A DNA stretch of 64,000 bases from CAYVBE01 sp964572825 (GTDB lineage: Bacteria; Planctomycetota; Brocadiia; SM23-32), in the NCBI GenBank assembly GCA_964572825.1, contig CAZNGS010000012.1:23532-87531 (forward strand), written 5' to 3'. The first letter of the stretch is position 1. Each line of letters opens with the position of its first letter. The notes beneath the pieces are model-generated. The model ran no database searches. It was not told where the DNA came from and was given only the letters and a program-made list of their open reading frames with translations. The position numbers and the translations under genes were made by a program. This document shows positions 14,818-23,769 of the stretch, piece after piece.

Positions 14818-16583
14818 AAAGGCCCTGGCTCATCTGGCTGGTTTTCGCCCTGGCGGTGGCCGGGGTGGTGGGCGCACTGGCCTGGGCCACCGTGCTGGGG
14901 CTCGGGCTGGAGCGTTCGGCCGAGATGGACCGGCGGCTGGCCGCGCGGGAGGAGCTGGTCCGGCTGGCCCTCTGGCGCATGGACTCGGCGCTGACGCCGC
15001 TGTTTGCCCGGGAGAATTCCCGCCCCTACTTCCTCTACACCACCTTCTACCCCGAGGACCGCGCCTACACCCGCATGTTCTCCCCGCTGGAGCCGGGCGA
15101 GGTGCTGGTGCCCTCCCCGCTGCTCGCCCTGGATTCGCCGTACATTCAACTCCACTTTCAGATTTCACCCGACGGGCGCGTGACCTCGCCTCAGGCGCCC
15201 ACCGGGAATATGCGAGATTTGGCCGAGGGACGCTACGTTGAGGCCGATGCCATCCGGCGGGCGGAGGACGACCTGCGGCGGCTCCGTGCGCATCTTGACC
15301 GGCCAAAGCTGCTCGCTGAGCTGGTGCCGGACGTGAACGGGGTCGGGTTCGCGTCACAGCCGGAGCCATCCCGGGCGCCACAGGTCGCCGGGCAGGAGAT
15401 GCAGCAGGTCATGAACGCCGCCGCCCTGCAGGCCCGGGCCAGCCAGCTCGAGCAGGCGATAGCGCAGAATGCCCCCCGAACCCGCAAAAAAGCCGGCCCG
15501 GGGGCCAATGTCCGCGAAGGTCCCCTGCGGGCCGTGTGGATGGGAGATGTCCTGCTTCTTGCCCGCCGGGTCGAGGCAAACGGTGCCGTGTACGTGCAGG
15601 GCTGCCGGCTGGACTGGGTCGCCCTGCGGGAATGGCTTCTGGGGCAGGTGCAGGACCTGCTGCCGAAGGCCCGGCTTGAGCCGCTTCGCGGGCCCCAGCA
15701 ACCCGAGGATTGCAGCATGCTGGCTTCCCTGCCCGTCCGGCTGGAACCGGGCAGGGTGGACATTCCACAGGGGGCGGCTCTCTCCCCGGTGCGGCTCTCG
15801 CTGCTGACCGCCTGGGTCTTCCTGGAGGTCGTCATCGTGGCCGTCGGTTTTCTGCTGCACGGTATCATGTCATTGAGTGAGAGGCGGGCGGACTTCGTCT
15901 CGGCCGTCACCCACGAGCTGCGCACTCCCCTGACCACCTTCCAGATGTACGCCGACATGCTGGCCGACGGCATCATCCGGGACGACGAGCAAAGACGGGA
16001 GTATCTGGAGACGCTGCGTTCGCAATCCTATCGGCTGGGACACCTGGTGGAGAACGTTCTGGCCTTCGCGCGACTGGAGAGGAACCGTTCGCGGCGCGCC
16101 CTGGAGACTCTGCGACTGGGCGACCTGATCGGCCGCGTCCGTTCCCAACTGGAAGACCACGCCCGACGCTGCGGCATGGAGGTGAGCTTCACCGGCCCGG
16201 AGGATGCCCGTGAGGCAATGGTGTCGGCGGAAGTCTCATCGGTGGAGCAGATACTGTTTAACCTGCTCGACAACGCCTGCAAGTACGCCTCTGGCCCGGT
16301 CGCGATAGGCGTGGGCACGGACCGGGGCGATGCGGTGATCACCGTGCGGGACTACGGACCGGGCATCCCCGCCGGGGATGTGCGGCGGGTCTTCCGCCCC
16401 TTCCACAAATCGGCCCGGGATGCGGCCGACTCCGCCCCCGGTGTGGGACTTGGCCTGGCGCTTTCCCGCCGCCTGGCGCGGGAGATGGGCGGTAAGCTCC
16501 GTCTGAGCCGGCCAGAGGGCCCGGGAGCGCGCTTCGAGCTTCACCTGCCCATCGCGGTGGCACCCCCGCACGGCACCCGATAA
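14814..16583 (+). CDS. Membrane sensor histidine kinase
   Basis: A 589-aa kinase. A first membrane helix at residues 5-30 and a second at about 328-350 enclose an extracytoplasmic region of nearly 300 residues with no recognised domain; residues 140-225 look helical and coiled. The HisKA box is FVSAVTHELRTPLTTF, with phospho-His at residue 367. The HATPase_c domain has NLLDNACKYA (N box), VRDYGPGIP (G1) and GVGLGLALSRRLA (G2). No HAMP domain is obvious between the second helix and the H box. It is translationally coupled to the upstream response regulator, which it should phosphorylate. Confidence 0.94.
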   Translation: MKRPWLIWLVFALAVAGVVGALAWATVLGLGLERSAEMDRRLAAREELVRLALWRMDSALTPLFARENSRPYFLYTTFYPEDRAYTRMFSPLEPGEVLVPSPLLALDSPYIQLHFQISPDGRVTSPQAPTGNMRDLAEGRYVEADAIRRAEDDLRRLRAHLDRPKLLAELVPDVNGVGFASQPEPSRAPQVAGQEMQQVMNAAALQARASQLEQAIAQNAPRTRKKAGPGANVREGPLRAVWMGDVLLLARRVEANGAVYVQGCRLDWVALREWLLGQVQDLLPKARLEPLRGPQQPEDCSMLASLPVRLEPGRVDIPQGAALSPVRLSLLTAWVFLEVVIVAVGFLLHGIMSLSERRADFVSAVTHELRTPLTTFQMYADMLADGIIRDDEQRREYLETLRSQSYRLGHLVENVLAFARLERNRSRRALETLRLGDLIGRVRSQLEDHARRCGMEVSFTGPEDAREAMVSAEVSSVEQILFNLLDNACKYASGPVAIGVGTDRGDAVITVRDYGPGIPAGDVRRVFRPFHKSARDAADSAPGVGLGLALSRRLAREMGGKLRLSRPEGPGARFELHLPIAVAPPHGTR

Positions 16584-16637
16584 GATGGCCGCGGTGTCGA
16601 TCATGGTTTGATGTCCACCCACCTGGAGGGAGCAAGT

Positions 16638-17987
16638 ATGCCCGCCCGCAGACCGAACGTGCTGTTCATACCCATCGACGACCTGCGTCCGCAGCTCGGC
16701 TGCTATGGCCATCCCCAGATGGTGACGCCCAACATGGACCGGCTCGCCGCCTCGGGCGTGCTGTTCGAGCGCGCCTACTGCCAGGTGCCCGTCTGTGGGG
16801 CCAGCCGCGCCAGCCTCCTGACCGGCGTGCGGCCGGCCCGCGACCGCTTCGTGGACTTCAAAACCCGGGCCGACACAGACCTGCCCGGCGCGCTGACCCT
16901 GCCGGGGCATTTTCGCAGTCACGGCTACATAACCCTGTCGAACGGGAAGGTCTTCCATCACCTGACCGACTGCGCCGACCGGAGCTGGAGCGAGAGCCCC
17001 TGGCACCCCAACAAAGACGGTGGGGACTGGCGCAATTATCTGCTGGAAGAAAGCTGCGCCGGCCAGAGCCCCGCAGGCGCAGGGAAACCGTACGAGTGCG
17101 CCGAGGTGGAGGACAACGCCTACTTCGACGGCCAGACCGCCGACCGCACCATCCGGGACCTGCAGCGGTTGGCGAAGCAGGACCGGCCCTGGTTCCTGGC
17201 GGCCGGCTTCCTGAAACCCCACCTGCCCTTCAACGCCCCGGTGAGCTACTGGGACTACTACGGGGAAGAGGACATCAACCTGGCGGACAACCCCTTCCCG
17301 CCCGAGAACGTGCCCGACCAGGCCATGCACAACTGGGGTGAGCTGCGGCAGTACCTGGGCATCCCGTCGGAGGGAGCCGTCTCGGACGCAGAGGCGGCAC
17401 GGCTGGTCCACGGCTACTACGCCGCCACCAGCTACACTGACGCCCAGGTCGGCCGGGTGCTGGACGAGCTGGACCGCCTCGACCTGGCCGGCAACACCAT
17501 CGTGGTGCTGTGGGGCGATCACGGCTGGCAGCTCGGGGAGCACGGTCTGTGGTGCAAGCACTGCAACTTCAACACCTCCCTGAACGCCCCGCTGGTCCTG
17601 CGCTTCGCAGGCATCGGCGGCGGCGCGTCGTGCCCCGACCTGGTGGAGTTCGTCGACATCTATCCCACCCTCTGCGAGCTGGCCGGGCTACCCCTGCCCG
17701 ACCACCTGGGGGGGACCAGCATGGTGCCGCTGCTCACTCCGGGCGAGAGCCCCCGAAAACCGGCCGTCTTCAGCCGCTACAAGGCCGGCGATTCCGTGCG
17801 GACCGACCGGTACCTCTACACCGAGTGGACGAACGAGGCAGGGACGCTCACCGCGCGGATGCTCTGCGACCACGAGGTGGACGGGGCCGAGAACCACAAC
17901 ATCGCCGAACTTCCGGAGAACGAAGAACTGGTCCAGGAGCTTTCATCGGCCCTCCAGGCCGGCCGGGAAGCGTCGCGACCCGGATGA
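16638..17987 (+). CDS. Sulfatase, iduronate-2-sulfatase type
   Basis: A 449-aa type-I sulfatase. The ATG at 16638 follows GGAGGG, and the start of homology (RPNVLFIPIDDLRPQLGCYG) comes straight after it. The formylglycine motif is CGASR (Cys53) in place of the usual CxPxR; an Ala at that position is known in iduronate-2-sulfatase-like enzymes. GFLKPHLPF and WGDHGWQLGEHGLWCKHCNF are characteristic of that subgroup and supply distal metal and substrate residues. No signal peptide is visible. It lies 54 nt after the histidine kinase on the same strand and could be read from the same transcript. The substrate is likely a sulfated uronic-acid glycan. Confidence 0.9.
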   Translation: MPARRPNVLFIPIDDLRPQLGCYGHPQMVTPNMDRLAASGVLFERAYCQVPVCGASRASLLTGVRPARDRFVDFKTRADTDLPGALTLPGHFRSHGYITLSNGKVFHHLTDCADRSWSESPWHPNKDGGDWRNYLLEESCAGQSPAGAGKPYECAEVEDNAYFDGQTADRTIRDLQRLAKQDRPWFLAAGFLKPHLPFNAPVSYWDYYGEEDINLADNPFPPENVPDQAMHNWGELRQYLGIPSEGAVSDAEAARLVHGYYAATSYTDAQVGRVLDELDRLDLAGNTIVVLWGDHGWQLGEHGLWCKHCNFNTSLNAPLVLRFAGIGGGASCPDLVEFVDIYPTLCELAGLPLPDHLGGTSMVPLLTPGESPRKPAVFSRYKAGDSVRTDRYLYTEWTNEAGTLTARMLCDHEVDGAENHNIAELPENEELVQELSSALQAGREASRPG

Positions 17988-18031
17988 CAGCCGGGCCACC
18001 CGAACAGATCAAGTCCTGCAGTCGCACACGG

Positions 18032-18811
18032 TTACACGTTGCAGACGTCGTAGGCCCGTACCAGCGCCGCCACGGGGTCGCCTTTAACGCCGAATTCGTG
18101 GCCGACGTACAGTTCGTAGCCGGCGTCGGCTATCGCCCGCATCACTGCCGGGTAGTAGATCTCCTGGCTCTCGTCCAGCGGCCCCCGGCCGGGGTTGCCG
18201 GCGGTGTGGAAATGGCCGATGTACTCGATGTTCCCGGTGATGGTGCGGATCAGGTCCCCCTCCATGATCTGCATGTGGTAGATGTCGTAGAGCAATTTCG
18301 CGCGCGGTGAGCCGACCGCCTGGCAAACGCGGATGCCCCACTCGGTGTGGTCGCACTGGTAACCGGGATGGTTCACCTTGCTGTTGAGCAGTTCCATGTT
18401 CAGGTTCACGCCGGCGTCCTGCGCGGCGCCGATCGCCCTCCGGAGGCCCTCGGCGCAGACCTGGATGGACTCCTCGTCCTCGCGCCCGTTGCGGTTGCCG
18501 CTGAAGCAGATCAGGCCGGGAATGTCGAACTCTTCGGCCAGGGAGATCGACTCCAGCAGCTCCCGCTCGATGCGGTCGTGGTTATCTGGATTGTTCAGTC
18601 CGTCCGTCAGGGAGTCATGGCCACTCATGGACGCGATGCGCAGCCCGATCCGCTGCGTCAGCTTCACGAGCTCATCAAAAGGTTCGCGCGCCCGCTGCCA
18701 GATCTCGACCGCCGCGTAGCCGGCCGCTTTGGCGCGCCTGAGCAACTCCTCCAGCTCGATGCCCTCTTTTCGAAAACAGCCCAGACAGAACGACTGATTG
18801 ATGCGTCGCAC
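18032..18811 (-). CDS. TIM-barrel sugar isomerase, hydroxypyruvate-isomerase-like
   Basis: A 259-aa protein of the xylose-isomerase-like TIM barrel superfamily. NMELLNSKVNHPGYQCDH, LLYDIYHMQIMEGDL and EYIGHFHTAGNPGRG match hydroxypyruvate isomerase (Hyi)-type proteins and carry the Glu, Asp and His residues that bind the divalent metal; GHEF near the C-terminus is the last ligand region. The second half fits best. It lies 33 nt downstream of the zinc-type dehydrogenase on the same strand, suggesting a shared sugar or polyol catabolic step. The exact substrate is not clear. Confidence 0.85.
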   Translation of the reverse strand: MRRINQSFCLGCFRKEGIELEELLRRAKAAGYAAVEIWQRAREPFDELVKLTQRIGLRIASMSGHDSLTDGLNNPDNHDRIERELLESISLAEEFDIPGLICFSGNRNGREDEESIQVCAEGLRRAIGAAQDAGVNLNMELLNSKVNHPGYQCDHTEWGIRVCQAVGSPRAKLLYDIYHMQIMEGDLIRTITGNIEYIGHFHTAGNPGRGPLDESQEIYYPAVMRAIADAGYELYVGHEFGVKGDPVAALVRAYDVCNV

Positions 18812-18844
18812 GATTCCCTCCTTGGGGCTCTGCCAGCGGAAACG

Positions 18845-19873
18845 TCAGAACTCGACCCCGAGCTTGATGTTCTTCTCCGGCGCGGCGAGTATCTCCACGT
18901 AGGCGTCCGCCGCGTCCTCGAAGGGCACCACGGGCGTCACGATCTCCTCTCCGCTGAGCAGCCCGCCGCAGATCATGCGCCAGCAGGTGGCGTAGATGCG
19001 GGCCTCGTCCCAGCGCGGGGCCTCGCGGTTGGGCTCGGAGCAGGCGCGGCTGAACACGATGTCGGGGATGTTCATGTGTGCTTCGGCACCCAGGTCGAGC
19101 CCGGCCGGATAGGGAGGGGGGAAGGCTCCGGCGACCACTTTGCCGCCGTAGGCGACGCCGCGCAGCGCGTGCTGCAGGGCATGCACGTTCCCGCTGTACT
19201 CGATGCAAGCGTCGGCGCCCCGGCCATCGGTGGCCAGCTTGATCTCCCGTCCGGCATCGCACTGGTTGGGATCGAGCACCCGGTCGGCGCCCAGGGCTGC
19301 GGCGGCGCTCCTGCGGTTGGCCAGCGGCTCGACGGCGATAACCGGGGCCGCCCCGGAGCGCTTCGCTATCTGCACGGCCATCAGCCCGATAGCGCCCATG
19401 CCGAAAATGGCCACCGCGTCGCCCACGCGCACGCATCCGTCCCGCACGGCGCCCATAGCAAAATCGGCGGGGTCCAGGCAGACGGCGGACTTCCAGCCAA
19501 CATGGTCGGGTATCTTCCAGCACCGGGTGGCGGACACCGTCTGCACCTCCCGGAATCCACCGTATGCCAGCACCCGGTCGCCCACCTCGATCTGGTCTAC
19601 GCCTTCGCCGGCCCCTGTCACCTCGCCCACGAACATGTTGCCGATGGTGAACTGCGGGAAGCCGGCGTCTTCGTCTGCAGGTTCGTGCAGGGCCAGCTCC
19701 CGGTTCCACGGCCCGCGCGCTCCGGCATAGCCCTTGAACAGGGCCATCTCCGTGCCGTGCTTGGCGGCCGCGAACCGGGTTCTCACCCGGACCTGGTCCT
19801 CAGCCAGCTCGGGCAGCTCGTAATCCCGGAAGGCAATCTCCTTCACGGCCACTGCTTTCAGCTCTCGCGGCAT
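18845..19873 (-). CDS. Medium-chain dehydrogenase/reductase
   Basis: A 342-aa MDR superfamily oxidoreductase. An N-terminal GroES-like domain is followed by a Rossmann domain (VAIFGMGAIGLMAVQIAKRSGA, about residues 165-185). The normal catalytic-zinc Cys is replaced (AAAKHGTEMALFKGY), and the four-Cys structural zinc lobe is absent. It is therefore closer to the zinc-independent or sorbitol-dehydrogenase-like proteins found in sugar catabolic clusters than to classic alcohol dehydrogenase. It is the upstream gene of a pair with the TIM-barrel isomerase. A role in oxidising a sugar or polyol with NAD(P) is inferred. Confidence 0.85.
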   Translation of the reverse strand: MPRELKAVAVKEIAFRDYELPELAEDQVRVRTRFAAAKHGTEMALFKGYAGARGPWNRELALHEPADEDAGFPQFTIGNMFVGEVTGAGEGVDQIEVGDRVLAYGGFREVQTVSATRCWKIPDHVGWKSAVCLDPADFAMGAVRDGCVRVGDAVAIFGMGAIGLMAVQIAKRSGAAPVIAVEPLANRRSAAAALGADRVLDPNQCDAGREIKLATDGRGADACIEYSGNVHALQHALRGVAYGGKVVAGAFPPPYPAGLDLGAEAHMNIPDIVFSRACSEPNREAPRWDEARIYATCWRMICGGLLSGEEIVTPVVPFEDAADAYVEILAAPEKNIKLGVEF

Positions 19874-20128
19874 GAGGCGGCACTCCGCATGAAGTTGCGC
19901 AGGTAGTGCGGGGAGTATACGCCCACCCGGGGCAGCCTGTCAAGGCGGCAAGCGAAACGACCGCAGGCGAGGGCACCTGTGCCACACGCGCCTCGTGCAG
20001 ATGTAAGGGCCAAACGAATGCCCCCTTCTTGCTGTTTGGGGGGAGAGCAGCCCGGGAGGGGCAAATGGGAGGCACGGCCGTGCATCGACCCGCAAGCCTG
20101 AAGTCCAGGATCCAGGGCCCGAGGCCTG

Positions 20129-23100
20129 TCATCGCCCGAACACGCGCCGCAAGTGGAGCCCCAGGGCGCGCGGATCGGCCGCGGGAAAGCCCGCGTCTAC
20201 CACCGCCAGCTCCTCATCGATCACCCGCGGCGCCCGGTCGGCCCCCTCGAAATGCCGCTTGAAACAGTTGAAGTCTTTCACGCTCAGGTGCAGGCGGCCG
20301 TCGCGAAGCTGCACGGAGTCCACGCCGGCCTCCTCGGCCAGAATGCGCAGCTCCGCCTCCAGCAGAAGGTTTTCCGCCTCGGCGGGGGGATCGCCGTAGC
20401 GGTCCCGCATCGCTCCCCGGACCGCGTCCAGCTCGCCCAGGCTCGTGCAGCGGTGCACCTGGCGATACATCTCCATCCGCTGGCGCGGTGTGGGCACGTA
20501 ATCGGGCGGCAGGAAGGCATCCAGGCCGATGTTGATGGCCACGGCGGGGGGCTCTTTCACCTCCTTGCCCTTCAGCCGGGCGGCGGCCCGCATGAGCAGC
20601 CGACAGTAGAGGTTGTAGCCGACGGCCGCGATGTGTCCCGACTGGTCCGGCCCCAGTATGTTGCCGGCGCCGCGGATCTCCAGGTCGCGCAGCGCTATGT
20701 CGAAGCCGGCGCCGAGCTGGCTGTAACGCCGGATGGTGTCCAGCCGCTTCTCTGCCTCCGGGGTGATCGGCCGGCTGCGGGGCTTGAAGAAATAGGCGTA
20801 GGCCTTGTGCACGTAACGGCCCACCCGCCCCCGGAGCTGATGCATCTCCGCCAGCCCCAGCAGGTCGGAGCGGTCCAGGATGATGGTGTTGGCGTTGGGG
20901 ATGTCCAGCCCGTTCTCGATGATGGTCGTGCTGACCAGCACGTCCACCTCGCCCTCGGTGAAGCGGTCCATGTTCTGGGCCAGCTCGCGCTCCGGCATCT
21001 GGCCGTGCGCCACGGCCACGGTCGCCTCCGGCACCAGCCCCCGCACCCTCTCGGCGAACTTCCGGATGGTGCGGACGCGGTTGTGGATGACGAAAACCTG
21101 CCCCTCCCGGTTCAGCTCGCGCAGGATGGCGTGCCGCAGCAAGTCGGGGTCGAACTTGCCGACACGCGTCTGGATGGACTGCCGGTCCCGCGGCGGGGTC
21201 TGGAGCGCCGATATCTCCCTCAGCCCCATCAGGGACATGTGCAGCGTGCGGGGGATGGGCGTGGCGGTCATGGTGAGCACGTCTATGGCGGCGCGGGCCC
21301 GTTTGAGCCGCTCCTTGTGCTCGACGCCGAACCGCTGCTCCTCGTCGATGATCAGCAGGCCAAGGTCCTTGAACGAAACGTCGTCCTGCAGCAGCCGATG
21401 GGTGCCGATAACGATGTCCACGGTCCCGCTCGACATGCCCTCGAGCACCTCTTGGGTCTGGGCCGGGGTGCGAAAACGGCTGAGCATCTCGACGTGGATC
21501 GGGTAGTCGGCCATCCTCTGCGAGAACGTCCGGTAGTGCTGCTGGGCCAGCACGGTGGTTGGCACGAGCATGGCCGCCTGCCGACCGCCCATCACCGCTT
21601 TGAAGGCCGCGCGCATCGCCACCTCTGTCTTGCCGTAGCCCACGTCCCCGCACAGCAGACGGTCCATCGGGCGGGGCGTGTGCATGTCGCGTTTGACGTC
21701 CTCGATGGCCTGAAGCTGATCCTCGGTCTCTTCGTAGGGGAACTCGGCCTCGAACTGCCGCTGCCAGTCGCCGTCCTCCGGGAAGGCGATGCCCCGCTGC
21801 GTCTCCCGCAGCGCCTGGACCTCCAGCAGTTCAGCGGCCAGGTCTTCGACCGCCTCCTCGGCGCGCCGCCTGGTCCGGCGCCAGGATGAAGTCCGGATGC
21901 GGCTCAGCTCCGGCTCCCGCCCCCCAACGCCGATGTAGCGGTGCACCAGTTCGATGCGATCGCAGGGCACGTGCACGTGCACCCCCTCGGCGAACTCGAT
22001 CTGCAGGTGCTCCCGCCTGCGTCCCCTGCCCTCGATGAAGCCGGTGCCGATAAAACGGCCGATACCGTGCCTGACGTGGACCACCAGGTCGCCGGGCTGG
22101 AGTTGCTCCGCCGATTCGACGGGCCGCCCTTCCCGCGCGTGACGCACGAGTCGGCGCTGCCGATACCGGCCGAAGAGGCGGTGGTGCGGGATCAGCGCCA
22201 GCCCGACCTCCCGGCAGAGGACGCCGTGGTTGAGCCGACCGATTTCCAGCTCTATCCGGCCGCGGTGCTCGAACTCCCTGTCCTCCAGCAGCGCGCGGAA
22301 GCGGTCCGCCTCCGCCGGGCGGATGCAGTAGACGATCACGTCCGGGTGGGCCTCGCAGATGCGCCTCAGCTCCGCCAGCATGGAGTCCAGGTCGGGTCCG
22401 TAGCCGTCCTTCTGCCGCAGGGGCAGCGGCGGCGCCTCGCCCTCCACGCCCAACAGCAGGTGGGGATGGCCGGCGAGTTCGTCACGCACTTCCTCCGGCG
22501 CGCGCAGCCCATGGCGCGCCTCGGCCTGCGCGTGGATGGCACCGGCCCTGTGCCAGAGCCGCTCCTGCTCGACCGTCATCACGGTGCAGCCGGCATCGAA
22601 GTAAGCCAGCAGGCTGCCCCGCTCCTGCTCGCCCTCCTCCGCCGGATGCTCGCTGACTGTAAGCTGGCAGCGCTCCACGCGGCCCGTGGAGCGCTGAGTG
22701 TCCGGATCAAAGGTGCGGATCGAATCCACCTCATCTCCGAAAAACTCGACCCGAACCGGCTCCAGGGCGCCGTGGGAGTACACGTCCAGTATGCCGCCGC
22801 GCAGGCAGTACTGCCCGGGGGCCCTCACCTGCGGTACGCTCACGTAATCCCGGTCCACCAGCCACGTGACAAGCTCGGCCGGCCCTGCCGCCGCCCCCGC
22901 GCGGATCATGCGGCAGCCCTCACGAAGCCCCTCGACAGACCGTGTGGGCTGCATCAGGGCGTTGATGGGCGTCACCACGGCCCGGGTGTCGGGCGTGGGC
23001 GGCGGGTAGAGCACGTCGAGCACATCGTCCGGGCTTTCCTCGACCTCCCCGAAGGCCAGGAACCGCAGCACGCCCAGGCGAGCCCGCAGGATGGCTTCGT

Positions 23101-23380
23101 TCGGCTCCTCCTCGTCCCCGGGCAGAACTTCAAGGGCGGGGAAGCAGCAGGCACTGCCCGGACGGAACAGGTTCAGATCCTCCGCGAATTCCTCGGCCTC
23201 TTCCTGCCCCGGGCACACGATCAGCGCCGGCGTACGCACCCTCCCCACCAGCCAGGCAGCGACCAGGGCCGCGCCGCTGCCGGCCACGCCGCCAACTTCT
23301 GCCTCCCCCTGGGCGCGGAGGAGGTCCGGCAACTGCCGCACAACCGGCAGTTCGCCGATCCTTTCGAGCGGGTCGGGCAT
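20129..23380 (-). CDS. mfd: Transcription-repair coupling factor Mfd
   Basis: A 1083-aa protein that releases stalled RNA polymerase and recruits UvrA for transcription-coupled repair. In order it has a UvrB-like N-terminal module; a CarD-like RNA-polymerase interaction domain (GDLVVHVRHGIGRFIG); a superfamily 2 helicase/translocase with Walker A GDVGYGKTEVAM and Walker B IDEEQRFG; motif VI-like HQLRGRVGR; and the TRCF C-terminal domain (RMEMYRQVHRCTSLGEL). The start is placed at ATG 23380 (MPDPLERI); the open frame runs 20 codons further but that part is not conserved. UvrA is encoded elsewhere in the window (54323-57115). Confidence 0.97.
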   Translation of the reverse strand: MPDPLERIGELPVVRQLPDLLRAQGEAEVGGVAGSGAALVAAWLVGRVRTPALIVCPGQEEAEEFAEDLNLFRPGSACCFPALEVLPGDEEEPNEAILRARLGVLRFLAFGEVEESPDDVLDVLYPPPTPDTRAVVTPINALMQPTRSVEGLREGCRMIRAGAAAGPAELVTWLVDRDYVSVPQVRAPGQYCLRGGILDVYSHGALEPVRVEFFGDEVDSIRTFDPDTQRSTGRVERCQLTVSEHPAEEGEQERGSLLAYFDAGCTVMTVEQERLWHRAGAIHAQAEARHGLRAPEEVRDELAGHPHLLLGVEGEAPPLPLRQKDGYGPDLDSMLAELRRICEAHPDVIVYCIRPAEADRFRALLEDREFEHRGRIELEIGRLNHGVLCREVGLALIPHHRLFGRYRQRRLVRHAREGRPVESAEQLQPGDLVVHVRHGIGRFIGTGFIEGRGRRREHLQIEFAEGVHVHVPCDRIELVHRYIGVGGREPELSRIRTSSWRRTRRRAEEAVEDLAAELLEVQALRETQRGIAFPEDGDWQRQFEAEFPYEETEDQLQAIEDVKRDMHTPRPMDRLLCGDVGYGKTEVAMRAAFKAVMGGRQAAMLVPTTVLAQQHYRTFSQRMADYPIHVEMLSRFRTPAQTQEVLEGMSSGTVDIVIGTHRLLQDDVSFKDLGLLIIDEEQRFGVEHKERLKRARAAIDVLTMTATPIPRTLHMSLMGLREISALQTPPRDRQSIQTRVGKFDPDLLRHAILRELNREGQVFVIHNRVRTIRKFAERVRGLVPEATVAVAHGQMPERELAQNMDRFTEGEVDVLVSTTIIENGLDIPNANTIILDRSDLLGLAEMHQLRGRVGRYVHKAYAYFFKPRSRPITPEAEKRLDTIRRYSQLGAGFDIALRDLEIRGAGNILGPDQSGHIAAVGYNLYCRLLMRAAARLKGKEVKEPPAVAINIGLDAFLPPDYVPTPRQRMEMYRQVHRCTSLGELDAVRGAMRDRYGDPPAEAENLLLEAELRILAEEAGVDSVQLRDGRLHLSVKDFNCFKRHFEGADRAPRVIDEELAVVDAGFPAADPRALGLHLRRVFGR

Positions 23381-23769
23381 CTGAGGACAAAAACGAAAGC
23401 AAAGCACCGGTGCGCGGGCGGGCGGTACGCGCACCCACAAAAGATATTATAGCCCGATTCGGCCCCGCGCGCACCCCCGCTCCAGTTGCGCGTGCTGCGA
23501 AACAGAGCCGGCGAGCATTAGATCGGGGAAGCAGTTCAGGAAGGCCCATAGCTCTGACCGGACCGTTGAGAGTCCATGTTGAAACCCGCACCTACTGCGG
23601 GCGGGCTGCCAGGCCTTCTCGCTCGCCCTGGCGGCGAACGGGGTTTTGAGATAGTTTCATACTGTGGTGTAGACTACAGGGCATCTGGTCCGAAGATCTG
23701 CCATCATCGGGTCGCCGGGCCGGGCAGTCGCCGTGTACGCAGAGCACTCAGTTGAGCTAAGGAGCCGAT
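23381..23769. other. Intergenic region between divergent mfd and sulfatase
   Basis: 389 bp without a recognisable gene. Some imperfect palindromes are present (CCCGCACCTACTGCGGG, 23587-23603). The segment 23640-23690 is relatively AT-rich and may hold the sulfatase promoter. No tRNA or CRISPR repeat was found. Confidence 0.5.
23646..23675 (+). promoter_or_regulatory. Possible promoter of the 23770 sulfatase
   Basis: TTGAGA (23646-23651) and TAGACT (23670-23675) are separated by 18 nt, about 95 nt upstream of the ATG. The match to sigma70 consensus is moderate; the call rests on position and local AT content. Confidence 0.3.

Noticed and set aside
23411..23440. A tRNA-like start region upstream of mfd
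   Set aside because: The extended mfd frame begins with a sequence reminiscent of tRNA ends, but no T-loop GTTCRA or cloverleaf can be formed.
23580..23690. CRISPR-like segments (GTTGAAACCC, GTTTCATACTG)
   Set aside because: Each occurs once; no second repeat at regular spacing and no cas gene in the window.
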